NCBI GenBank assembly: GCA_034190875.2
Contig: CM067344.1
Span: 66,288,557 to 66,352,556 of the forward strand
Source of the DNA: Urechis unicinctus
Lineage: Eukaryota > Annelida > Polychaeta > Xenopneusta > Urechidae
Direction of reading: 5' to 3'
DNA: 64,000 nucleotides
Part shown: piece after piece, positions 39,101 to 48,179 of the stretch
How the letters are laid out: each line of letters begins with the position of its first letter
How positions within the stretch are numbered: the first letter of the stretch is position 1
Made by a program: the position numbers and the translations under genes
The notes under the pieces: model-generated
Database searches by the model: none
The model's input: only the letters and a program-made list of their open reading frames with translations
What the model was told of the DNA's origin: nothing

Positions 39101-42100
39101 GTGTGCTGTGCTCATGGCGGCTGAGCTTGTCGGGCGTGTGCTGTTCTCATGGCGGCTGAGCTTGTCGGGCGTGTGCTGTGCTCATGGCGGCTGAGCTTGT
39201 CAGGCGTGTGCTGTGCTCATGGCGGCTGAGCTTGTCGGGCGTGTGCTGTGCTCATGGCGGCTGAGCTTGTCGGGCGTGTGCTGTGCTCATGGCGGCTGAG
39301 CTTGTCGGGCGTGTGCTGTGCTCATGGCGGCTGAGCTTCAGAGACCTGACACTACTCTGGTTAGACCTATGCAAGGTTTTGTGCTGTAAAGTACTATGAA
39401 TATGATTGTAACGTAGATGTGCAGCTCTATAACGTGTACTGGTGTATGTGTGTAGGATGAGGAGGTACTGCGGGCCTGGTTGACAGACCTGCATTTTGAG
39501 GATTACCTCATCCTCTTCCTCCAAGCTGGCTACGACATGCCCACCATATCACGCATGACCCCTGAGGTAAGGTCATATCACACATGACCCCTGAGGTAAG
39601 GTCATATCATGCATGACCCCTGAAGTAAGGTCATATGTCTCACTCCATAACCTCCTTGGTTAGGTTGTATTCAACACCCCATGACTCTCTTTGATAAGGT
39701 CATACCCAATACACCATGCCCCCCTCTGGGGAGGTCACACACCACTCCCGTAGTCTGCCGGCTACTCACTTGACCCTTGAGATGAAGTCAACCCTCAACC
39801 ATTTGTATACATACCTATCCATCATTCAGTCACCCAGTTAACCCTCTTGTGGTGACACTATAATTTGACAAGTTTTCTCCGGCACCTCCCTCATTATGGC
39901 TATTGTAAAGCCTGTCACTGTAATATATTTAGTTATTTTAAAAGGAAGCTCATATTACAAAACCCCAACATCTGCAGTTTGACAGCAGCTCTTCTGAAAT
40001 TAACCCCTCCTACACCCTATTTATTTGTCCCCCCTCAAGGTCTGCAATCAGCATTGTGACAGCTGTCTAGTGGCCTCGTTGGCTGTGTCCATGTGCTCCC
40101 AGCCAATAGTCAAATAGGATCTGATAATGTTAGCAGGCAATATTAGACTCCTCTCAGAGACAGGATGGGCTGATGGGACTTGATTCAGGACAGGGCTTAA
40201 TAGCTTCTCATTGTTATGGATATCAGTAATGTTTTGTCAGATCTGCCTTGCTGTATTGAGACTTTTTATTATGGTCCAGATTGTTAGAGAGTGGCCTTTT
40301 TGTTCTGGGGCAATCATGGTGGCTGGTCATTTCAGTACCATGTTGTTGCATCAATTTGATAGCTGAAGCATTTAAAGAGAAACATTACACTACTTGGCGT
40401 TTATTTATAAACTTCCCACAAGGCTTGTCTCCACTATGAAAACACGCTTAGCTTACTGTATTTTCTGCTGTTGCACATTTATTAAAAAAAACGCCTTTTT
40501 TTATACCATGCATTACCATTGGTAAGGCGACTCGAGTCCTCTGTTGGTAAGGCGACTCGAGTCCTAGGTTACACTTCGGTCACTAACCAGGTCTTATGTG
40601 ATTGGTGTAGGATCTCACAGCCATAGGAATCACCAAGCCAGCACACCGTAAGCGAATCAAAACCGAACTCAGTCGACTTCATATTCATGATGGCATCCCA
40701 GACTTTAAGCCTGTAAGTTTGTATTATTTATTATTTGTAGGGTGTAACCATAATATGAAGATGTTTTGTACATCCAGGCCTGTTTGGGATTGTACGTAAT
40801 GAAGTCTTGTTTGGGTGTGGTCATAAAGCAAAGTACCAAGTGTGTATGTGGTGATGTGTGTAGTAACTGATCAGGCTGCATTGTAACTGATCAGACTGTG
40901 ATTAAATGTAACTGATCAGACTGTGATTAGGTGTAACTGATCAGGCTGTGATAAGATGTAACTGATCAGGCTGTGATTAGATGTAACTGATCAGGCTGTG
41001 ATTAGATGTAACTGATCAGGCTGTGATTAGATGTAACTCATCAGGCTGTGATTAGATGTAACTCATCAGGCTGTGATTAGATGTAACTCATCAGGCTGTG
41101 ATTAGATGTAACTCATCAGGCTGTGATGTAACTGATCAGGCTGTGATTAGATGTAACTGATCAGGCTGTAATTAGATGTAACTCATCAGGCTGTGATTAG
41201 ATGTAACTGATCAGGCTGTGATGTAACTGATCAGGCTGTGATGTTGTGCAGGGAGATGTGCGTGAGTGGTTACAGCTGCTCAGCCTGGAGGAGTACATCC
41301 CTTCTCTCACAGCACAGGGTTACCTTGACATCGACTCCCTGGCCGACATCACATGGGAAGACCTGGAGGACATCGGGGTCAAGAAACTGGGTGAGTCACT
41401 TGTCAGAAGTCGAGTTGTAGATGGCTGTTATAGTATGATGGTAGTGTGGGTTGTATCATTGCTAATTCCTGGGTTTGAAGTCCAGCATAAAAATTTGGTC
41501 CATATTTTCAGTGAGTATGGTTGTACCATGTCGTTATCCTGCCTAGCGAGGGAGTGCACTTGTAGCCGCTGATGGTCCGTAGGATGTAGAGGATGCAGAG
41601 TGGCTTGTAGGTCAGGATGACATGTTGTGTGGGCCTGTGAGTTGATTTGTGCTGTATGTGCCTGGCAGGTCACCAGAAGAAGATCATGTTGGCACTGGAC
41701 CGCCTCAAAAAGATGGCCACGTCTGGTGTTAATAATGACCGCAGAGGGTCAGGGGACATACTAGAGCCTCCATCGGCATATCCCAGTCTCCAGTACACAG
41801 ACACAGACCCGCCAGCCTCTCCCAGCATGCCTCATCACAGTCACATGACGGAGGACGTCGTCATCACTTGCCCACGACGTTCCCCGTCTAGAGATAACAT
41901 GCACCTCAGTGGAATGAATGAGCTGAGGACGTTCCAACAACGACGCTCTCCAGATAAAGATGAGGCTGATGTGGTCCATCTGAGGCAGAAGAACTCCTAT
42001 CAGCCTGACGTTGTTGCCATTCACGTGAATCGTGCTCAGAATGTGCGCATGAGCAGTACTTCTGGTGACAGTGCGTATGAGAGTGAGGGAGGGGGAGGGG

Positions 42101-44075
42101 GGTCCAGTAACTCATCTCACTACTCTTCTTTCCAGGCTCCAGATCATCTCACCTCGTCATCTTCGCAGAACTCCTCCCAGCTCAGCCCCACCTACGAGAG
42201 CAATCACGAGAATGGCTGTCAACGTGATGCTGTGTCCGTGCCAAAGAGACCTTCTGCTAAGGTGAGCCCTCGACCCAAACCTAAACCCATGGCAATGATT
42301 GTGGCCAAACGTGCCAGTCGGGAAATGCCTGCAGACCTGAAATCCTGCCAGTATCAGGAATCACAGGAGCCTGCTTTATATACATCCAACACGCTGCCTC
42401 GCAAGTCATCTTCCTCAAAGACTCACTTGGAACACATCTACGATCAACCTGCAGAGATGAGCCACTTGCAGCCTTCACCCAAACACTCGACGTTTGGCCA
42501 TGTCACGCAGAACAGTGCGCCCAGTTCACCAGCCCACACGTCGACCAACGAGGGACATTTCGGAATGCCGTCGCCGTCTGGTAGGGCCAAGAGACCGCCA
42601 CCTCCTCCGCCCAAACGGACTAACTCGATGAAGACCCAGGACTTGCTACGCACACTATCAGAGCATTGCAAGTCTGCTGATGTCAGTGCCTCATTGCCTG
42701 CTTCACATCCCGCCTCCTCTTTGGCCGTCACCTCCTCCTTCTCGTCGGCCAACAGAGCCTTGTGTGCAAGTCAGGATCAGTCCTCGTCTTCCGCTATATA
42801 CTCTAACTCTGCTGCCATGAGGGACTCGTGTACAGGACCTCTTCAATCACAACCTCCCCCTCAAACCACCTCTCAGCCAGCCCCTCCCATGTACACCCCC
42901 CCAGAACTCGATAACCCTCTGGGTGAAGTCATTGAGAGACTGGAGCGAGGTAAGGCCTCCAACAGCCCTACTTCTACGGCCCCGGCCATACCTCCTAAAC
43001 CAGGCCGCAAGCAAGCCAAGCTTGGTGACTGGCAGGATGAAGCCAGTAGCGGTGAGGAGTCAGATTCCAGCAGCTCCTCGGCTACTCTAATGAGGTTGAG
43101 ACCCATCAATAAGTCTGTCCTCAACCCTTCCTGTACCAGTCTTGACTCAACCACCTCATCAGCGAGTACAGATTCTAATAACCTACCGTTTGCTAACGAG
43201 AATGTGGGCACCATCAAACAGCGCAGTGCAGTAGCCAAGACGTCCATCCTCACTGATGGGGAGGCTGGGGACGGAGTGGATGATGACAGGGACCTGGACG
43301 CCAGTCTCTTTGAGGAGGAGACGGATACAATGAAGCGCAACCCTAAAGCATCCTCCCGAGGTACTGTCAACCTTACGTACTTATGGCTCCTTGTAAAAAA
43401 TGACATGATTTGAGGTAACATCGTCCTTCAAATGTGTCCTTTGAAAGAAGTGAAAATGAGCTCGATAGTTTATCGCGAAAAAAACCAGTGGTTCAATGAC
43501 TTATCATAGCCTTATTTGTATCAAATCAGTTTCCACTATATTGGCTTAGAAACTACTTGATGTATTCTAATCCAACGTGCTGTATTTGACTTGCTTCATT
43601 GTGTATTGTGGTTTATCAGGTAAATCAATATCATCCTCAACAATATCAACTTCAACGGCTTCATCACAACCAGCCTCCGTAACGGACTTCACACCCCAAC
43701 TCAGGTAGGCTTCCATGTTATGCCTCTCTCATAAAGTGGGCTCTATACTGCTTCAACAATATCAACAATATCAACAATAGGCTAGTTGGGGGTCATGTCT
43801 AACATTGGAGTGGACTGGTGTTCTAGTACCGGCCAGTACTGGTCAGCTGGTACAGGTTTACAAACATGCATTGCTCAACACCTTTGCATGAAGGATCTTT
43901 ATATCCCTAATAAATGTTTCTCAACTGCTGCAGAATCGTAAATAAGCAATATGGTTTTCCTTCCTGCTGCAGAGAGACCAAAGGGTCTGACTCAGATGTG
44001 CTCAACGATATAGACAGTATGCTACAGGACTTGACAAGCGAGCTCGACGCTATGCTGGACTCGGATTTACTATAG
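21588..44075 (+). CDS. CASKIN: Caskin (CASK-interacting scaffold), 3' portion, 10 exons visible
   Basis: Caskins are multidomain scaffolds (ankyrin repeats, SH3, CASK-binding region, two SAM domains, proline-rich tail) that bind CASK and LAR-type receptor phosphatases at synapses; the tandem SAMs polymerise. Exons: 21588-21714, 24124-24194, 33545-33823, 37521-37727, 39456-39566, 40611-40712, 41252-41390, 41669-43360, 43620-43704, 43973-44075. They join in frame to 971 residues. SAM1 covers about residues 229-297 ([20 protein letters not shown]) and SAM2 about 300-361 (EDLEDIGVKKLGHQKKIML), both very close to vertebrate Caskin. The last residues include NDIDSMLQDLTSELDAML. The first visible exon starts in phase 0 with no ATG until Met10, so coding sequence lies further 5' or translation starts at 21615. 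No ankyrin or SH3 exon was found between PDI and 21588. Alternatively a frame open from an ATG at 21483 makes this a first exon. Confidence 0.9.
23819..24101. repeat. Minisatellite, about 30-bp unit
   Basis: About nine or ten copies of a unit close to GGTTATGTATCTGTGTAGGT plus GTGTGTAGGT. The array ends about 20 bp before the 3' splice site of the Caskin exon at 24124, so it forms much of the intron's acceptor region. G/T richness supplies the pyrimidine-poor, T-containing tract. Confidence 0.9.
24541..24800. repeat. Minisatellite, 43-bp unit
   Basis: Six copies starting CGTCAGTCGTTGGCCGC at 24541, 24584, 24627, 24670, 24713 and 24756, spaced exactly 43 bp, with a degenerate copy on the left side. 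It lies in the 9.3-kb Caskin intron. Confidence 0.9.
25586..25900. repeat. Minisatellite, 22-bp unit
   Basis: About 14 copies of a unit close to ACTGGTGGGATGTTGTCACT. Because 22 is not a multiple of 3, all frames stay open, which produces Trp/Cys/Gly-rich false reading frames. Confidence 0.9.
30925..31024. repeat. Short tandem repeat, about 25-50 bp unit
   Basis: Repeats of GCTGCGTGACCATGCCTT with alternating TTAGGA and GATGAC joins, about four copies. Confidence 0.7.
32115..32530. repeat. Irregular minisatellite, about 35-bp unit
   Basis: About a dozen degenerate copies of a unit built from GCTGACTGATGGTAGGG and GACGCTAATGGTAGGGAA halves. The copies diverge towards the right end. Confidence 0.8.
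33545..33823 (+). other. CASKIN: Caskin exon with a His/Gln-rich low-complexity tract
   Basis: A 93-residue exon in phase 0 at both ends. It begins VPGSVPSNPHQ and continues as a His/Gln/Asn/Tyr-rich stretch with a run of eight Gln, then a more ordinary segment with QRTAEWLGRYV and TPNYRNGTHTGAF. Phase 0 on both sides means it could be skipped without a frameshift. Confidence 0.85.
33824..37520. other. 3.7-kb Caskin intron
   Basis: Contains a 16-bp minisatellite at 35935-36150 and G/C homopolymer runs near 37110 and 37156. No additional exon is recognised, and the flanking exons already join in phase 0. Confidence 0.55.
35935..36150. repeat. Minisatellite, 16-bp unit
   Basis: About 13 copies of CGTGACTGGTGCAGGC alternating with variants CGTGACTGAAGCAGGT and CGAGACAGGTACGGGT. 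Confidence 0.9.
37521..37727 (+). other. CASKIN: Caskin Ser/Tyr-rich exon before SAM1
   Basis: A 69-residue phase-0 exon with SSGISSARHSYHSSSSSVGS followed by LDRLEESAYSSSL. The VGSLDRLEE type of motif occurs in this region of Caskins. It joins in frame to the SAM1 exon. Confidence 0.85.
37728..38950. other. Caskin intron upstream of the 35-bp array
   Basis: Contains GACT tetramers at 37787-37805 and a CT-rich patch at about 37870-37960. No exon is recognised. Confidence 0.5.
38951..39335. repeat. Minisatellite, 35-bp unit, 11 copies in exact register
   Basis: Eleven contiguous 35-bp units, each beginning CTTGTCGGGCGTGTGCTGTG or a close variant and ending GGCTGAG, at 38951 plus multiples of 35 up to 39335. 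The last units are nearly identical while the first two differ more, a polarity typical of minisatellite turnover. The array lies 120 bp upstream of the SAM1 exon. Confidence 0.95.
39456..40712 (+). other. CASKIN: Caskin SAM domain 1 (two exons)
   Basis: Exons 39456-39566 and 40611-40712, split in phase 0 after the MTPE of [13 protein letters not shown]. SAM helices 1-5 are all present, from VLRAWLTDLHFEDYLILF to IKTELSRLH. Caskin SAM domains form head-to-tail polymers in vertebrates; whether the interface residues are kept was not tested. The donor of the first exon is triplicated. Confidence 0.93.
39554..39637 (+). repeat. Triplicated exon end and 5' splice site of SAM1 (29-bp unit)
   Basis: CATGACCCCTGAGGTAAGGT begins at 39554, 39583 and 39612 (the third with one change in its CCTGA-G core). 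Unit 1 straddles the true exon/intron junction at 39566/39567. Units 2 and 3 therefore carry intact-looking donors at 39596 and 39625. Confidence 0.9.
40862..41243. repeat. Minisatellite, 25-bp unit, abutting the SAM2 acceptor
   Basis: About 16 copies of GTAACTGATCAGGCTGTGAT plus TAGAT, a few shortened by about 5 bp. The last copy runs directly into TGTTGTGCAG, the 3' splice site of the exon starting at 41252. Each unit contains CTGAT, which fits the loose animal branch-point pattern, and an AG. Confidence 0.9.
41252..41720 (+). other. CASKIN: Caskin SAM domain 2 (two exons)
   Basis: Exon 41252-41390 and the start of exon 41669-43360, joined in phase 1 within the Gly of KKLGHQKK. It reads VREWLQLLSLEEYIPSL, then WEDLEDIGVKKLGHQKK, a textbook SAM C-terminal half. 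Only one or two residues separate it from SAM1, as in other Caskins. Confidence 0.93.
41721..43360 (+). other. CASKIN: Caskin Pro/Ser-rich region (long exon)
   Basis: Most of a 1,692-bp exon. It is disordered by composition and rich in Ser, Pro, Thr and basic residues. It contains AKRPPPPPPKRTNSM, a candidate SH3-ligand site, KVSPRPKPKPMAMIV, and a short conserved-looking stretch GEVIERLERGKAS. The exon ends with acidic Ser-rich sequence and a GTACTG donor. Confidence 0.88.
43620..44075 (+). other. CASKIN: Last two Caskin exons, conserved C-terminal helix
   Basis: Exon 43620-43704 is a Ser/Thr-rich spacer. Exon 43973-44075 encodes ETKGSDSDVLNDIDSMLQDL followed by TSELDAMLDSDLL and a stop. 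The amphipathic IDSML and LDAML pattern is a predicted helix at the very end. Confidence 0.88.
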
Positions 44076-45200
44076 CAGCCATCCTCTCTAACACATTGAT
44101 TGTCACAACGTTGTGAACGTTATGACGGATGACTTGACGTTATGACGATGTTCGCTTGAAAGAGTTCATAACGGTCCTCATTTTGCAAGGCTGAGTATCG
44201 AGTATATCTGGTCCTGTTTCTTTTCGTTTTTGCCCTATTGTGGTTTTTCGTGTGACCTTTAGGTCATACTTATCTATGCTTATTTCTGTTGATCTTACAA
44301 GGTCATAATCCTGAAGTATGCAGCAAGCTGATAATTGAAACGGAGACTCTTGCAGACTTATACCTTAATATGCATTTGTCATATAAGTCTAACAGACGTT
44401 ATACACATCTATAGCTGCTGATATCTGCTATTATAAAGGGTTATATTCGTTCAGATCATAAATTGGATGTGCTGTTGTTGAAAATCAGAGGGCGATGACT
44501 AATTGTTGGTTTTGTAAATGTGAAATGCACCTGACTTAGGGGTAAGCTTATAAGGCTATAAAGTCTCAGGTTGTTCCTCCTCTCCCACCGCCCAATCAAT
44601 GAGATTACCCTCCCCACGACCCCAATTCCCTGTCAAATTATTGCTATTTATACAAGATTAACTGTAGGGGTGTTTTCCCAAATTTCGTTTAACGTTTAAC
44701 ACAAGCAACTTGTTTGAATCATGGCTGTTGAATGCTATTTATATTGCAAGCAATATGGACTTGGAATGAAAGTTTTGTTAATGACTGGCTGGGCTACCAT
44801 ACTGCTACAAATGTCGCCGCCTTCAACTACTCTTGTTCTTTATATTCTATTTTATCCAATTGTTAAGACTGCTGATTATTTTTACTTGTTTGTCTGAAGT
44901 GATTTTTAACTGTTGTCAAGCCCTTAAACATTTGCATTTTGTTGTTTTAGCTGTCAGCTGCAGCAACAAATATATAATTATGGTATCAATATTATGCATA
45001 CTTAATTATATTATTGTTATTGCAAGTTATCCACTGACTAAGGCTCACGGTGAATTGGTTGATTTTGAAACCATTGATTTGTTGACCGTATCTGAACTGA
45101 AGTCGGGTGACTCTGTGAGTCTTTATCATTCTTATTGCAACAAAGGATGTATGCAGCCTTTGTTAAACCAATACTTGTAATAAAACAATCCTTTACTTCA
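44076..45200 (+). other. Caskin 3' UTR (inferred)
   Basis: From the stop codon to the AATAAA at 45179. An open frame at 44833-45180 lies inside it and has no recognisable domain; it is read as UTR rather than a gene. Confidence 0.5.
45179..45184 (+). terminator. Candidate poly(A) signal of Caskin
   Basis: AATAAA about 1.1 kb after the stop codon, followed by a T-rich stretch (CTTGATTGTCATTTTATG). Confidence 0.5.
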
Positions 45201-47980
45201 ACTTGATTGTCATTTTATGAGCTTCCTGTTTGTGTCAAGAATCATCATTAATTATTGTAGTGGCAGTGAATGATGATATCCAGATATCCTGGGTATTCAT
45301 GTACATCATGGGTATTTATATATATTTGGGCTGTTTTTTGACATCTTGAATTTGGTATAAGACATCCTGGGTGTTTATAGACACCCAGAGTGTTTTTGCA
45401 GTCTGATTGAGAAATTCCTTCCAAAGATTGGCTGCCCCTGGCCCCCTTAGTCTTGATTTCTCACCGATAGTTTTGTCCCCAGGCCACCTTGCATTTTCTC
45501 CTACAAAGGGGAGATCAATCAAGATTTAACTTAGTCCGGCTCTCAGGATGATTGTCCTCATGTGGCTTCCATTTGGCAGGTAATTTAAGTCTTATGTAAT
45601 TTAAGTCTGATTTGTTGCAATGCACACAAGAGTACTTACTACCTATAATCAAATATATATTTGCATCTCTACCCCATCTTCACGGAGATGACATCCCGAC
45701 TGTCCCCAGTCAGCTGGCAATATTTACCCAGCCTGTGAAGTTCTGGCTCTGTTCATGTAATAGGCAGCCCATTGCCCTGAGCATCTATTTAGATGTCATC
45801 ATTTCCCAATTATGGTTTCCAAACCTTCATCTCCCCATGTTTTATATCTATATTAGTGATTCTGAATTAGATAAACTCATTTTGCCGGTCAAGTTGGATC
45901 AAATTCTGTGGTTAGGGTAGAAGAAAAACAGCACAGCCATGGATGGCAAACATTGACCACATTACATACATCCCGTCAGACACAACTGTCAATTCTTCAT
46001 TCTTCTAACAAAGAATGCAAAAAGGAGACTTCATCTTGTAACACATACAAAAATCCAGAGCTATTAAAAAATCAAAACATTGCATGTTGTAATAATTTGC
46101 TTTTATTTATATAAAAATGGTGATTCCCTGATGCGTGATTATACTCAGCAAGCGCCACGTGCTCAGATCAATAGTGCAAACGAGAAAGAAAGCTGGCGTA
46201 GACAAGCGGGGTGGGTTTGTGGGGATGGACAAAGTTGCGTTAAGAGCTGTAACTCTCTTGGCCAGAAGGCCCGTCTCCTGAACCAACAGGGCTCAATCGA
46301 TGCACCTCACTCTATCAGCAGAGACCCTGAACTCTCTCAAAAAAAGTGCTAAAATGAGTAAAATATGCCTCACCTAGCAACCCACAGGCAAATGTGACTA
46401 AAAGTCGATTGAATTCAGCTCTGCCTACTCTAACCCACAGGCATCATACATTCTTGGACACTGATCACACATTTGCATATTTGAGCATTTATCACGAGTG
46501 TACATACACACACATGTGCAGCATGCAGCGTAATGTCATTACGATGATCAACAAGATAACACTCCCCATGCACAAATTTGCATAACTTAAAATCAAGTGA
46601 ATTACTTAAGGAATATAAAGAAATTTATGTAATGTGCATATATGCTCCAGTGTATTCAGGGTGCAGGAGATGGGAAACATTCATTAAGTCTTGCAATGGT
46701 TGGAATAGGAAAGCCAGGAAGGCCTTCATCACTGCATTTACTACCCACCCCTATTGGTTGATTGACGGATAATGAAAACAAACATTTCTACTTTGGCACA
46801 AGTTGAACAGACTCGCCAGCCACAGTGACCACAATGACATCAGATATGGTTAATAATCTTGAGGAAACAAAAGTCATAAAAACATCAACAGATATGAAAG
46901 GTCGTCTTTTTTTCGTTTTCAGTATTGCTTGTGAGAGACAATAGCATGAAAGACAAGGCAAGAACTGTAACAAAACAACACCAGGAGAAAATTCAACTAA
47001 CAATATTCTATTATCCAACGTTAAAGAGGACTCTGGCCCCCCTTGAGGTAAGGTTTCTGCACAGTATGGGATTAAGTGACAGGGTTGCATTTATGTAGCA
47101 TTGAAACGGTGACCAGAGGAGAAATGTACGTGAGAAGCCACAAAGTCTCACCACTACAACCCAAATACACGTCTCTCACAGTACAACTCAACAGCTTCAA
47201 AGACTGAAAGCAAACAGCTAATGGAAACAGGCAATTAATAAATGTAAATAATGCACACCCAGAGATTCAACAAGTGCCAGATGACAAAGAGAAAGCAACT
47301 ATTCCTGGCACCATTCTCTTAATTTGCTTCTTGTGAAATATACAAGATTTCTATTGTTACACTAGTTTGTGCAGTCTTTAACTATATCAGTGAGGCACTG
47401 TATATTAAGAAAATGTACTTAAAGATACAATTATTTATGCAAACAACTTGGAAAATCTTTCACACACAAGGGCATTCATTCTTATTATTAGGATATGGTA
47501 ATTAAAAAATAACACCATTATTCATCTGTTAAAATGTTTTGTTAAATGAGATTAATTTAATGAAATGGTATTAAATACATTCACCCACATGGTTGACCTC
47601 AAACATATATGTATATATATATATATATTAATAATGATTAAATTATAGAATCACTTTGTACACTCAATAACTTGATTTGCTATCACAGTGACAACAATAC
47701 ATTAGTTGCAAACCAAATAAAAAAAGAGTCTTCAATGATGATATCATCTATTGATATAATCATGACTATACATTTTCTTGGTCAGGCAATGGGTTGCATT
47801 GATACAAACACAAATGACTCCTCAATTGTTATGCAATTTATACAGATGTATTCATGTTTGGTGATAGCATTTGAAACAATTTAACTATTATTCCAAAGGC
47901 AAAGGTCAAGGTAATTCTACAGAGGTCATAACCTAGCTCAAACACCTAAATGAATAAGTAAATGCCGAAGTTTTTTTGGC
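45201..47980. other. Tail-to-tail intergenic gap between Caskin and Cav3
   Basis: AT-rich and without a recognisable gene. It includes a short TA microsatellite near 47610-47630. A second minus-strand AATAAA at about 46103-46108 could give Cav3 a longer 3' UTR. Confidence 0.5.
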
Positions 47981-47982
47981 TA

Positions 47983-47988
47983 TTTATT
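47983..47988 (-). terminator. Candidate distal poly(A) signal of Cav3
   Basis: AATAAA on the minus strand, about 190 nt after the Cav3 stop codon at 48180-48182. Confidence 0.4.
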
Positions 47989-48179
47989 ATGGTTGGTAAG
48001 TCCTAATAGGATTTTGCATTAATCTGGAACCAATAATAAAATCCGCAGCTATTGTGAATGGTCCAGACTAGTAGGATAACATAGCGTAATTGGCGGGCAG
48101 GAGTGAGCCGAGGTTGATGTCCATCTGCGGTCAAGTGCAGGCTAGCGACTAGAAGCCATGGCCTAGAGGTGGCCACTGG

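Noticed and set aside
38951-39335. CRISPR-like regular 35-bp repeats
   Set aside because: Units are contiguous with no spacers, in an intron of an animal gene; this is a minisatellite.
42873-43421. 182-codon minus-strand frame opposite the long Caskin exon
   Set aside because: Antisense shadow of Ser/Pro-rich coding sequence.
44833-45180. 115-codon frame starting with a hydrophobic stretch
   Set aside because: Lies in the inferred Caskin 3' UTR, AT-rich, with no recognisable domain.
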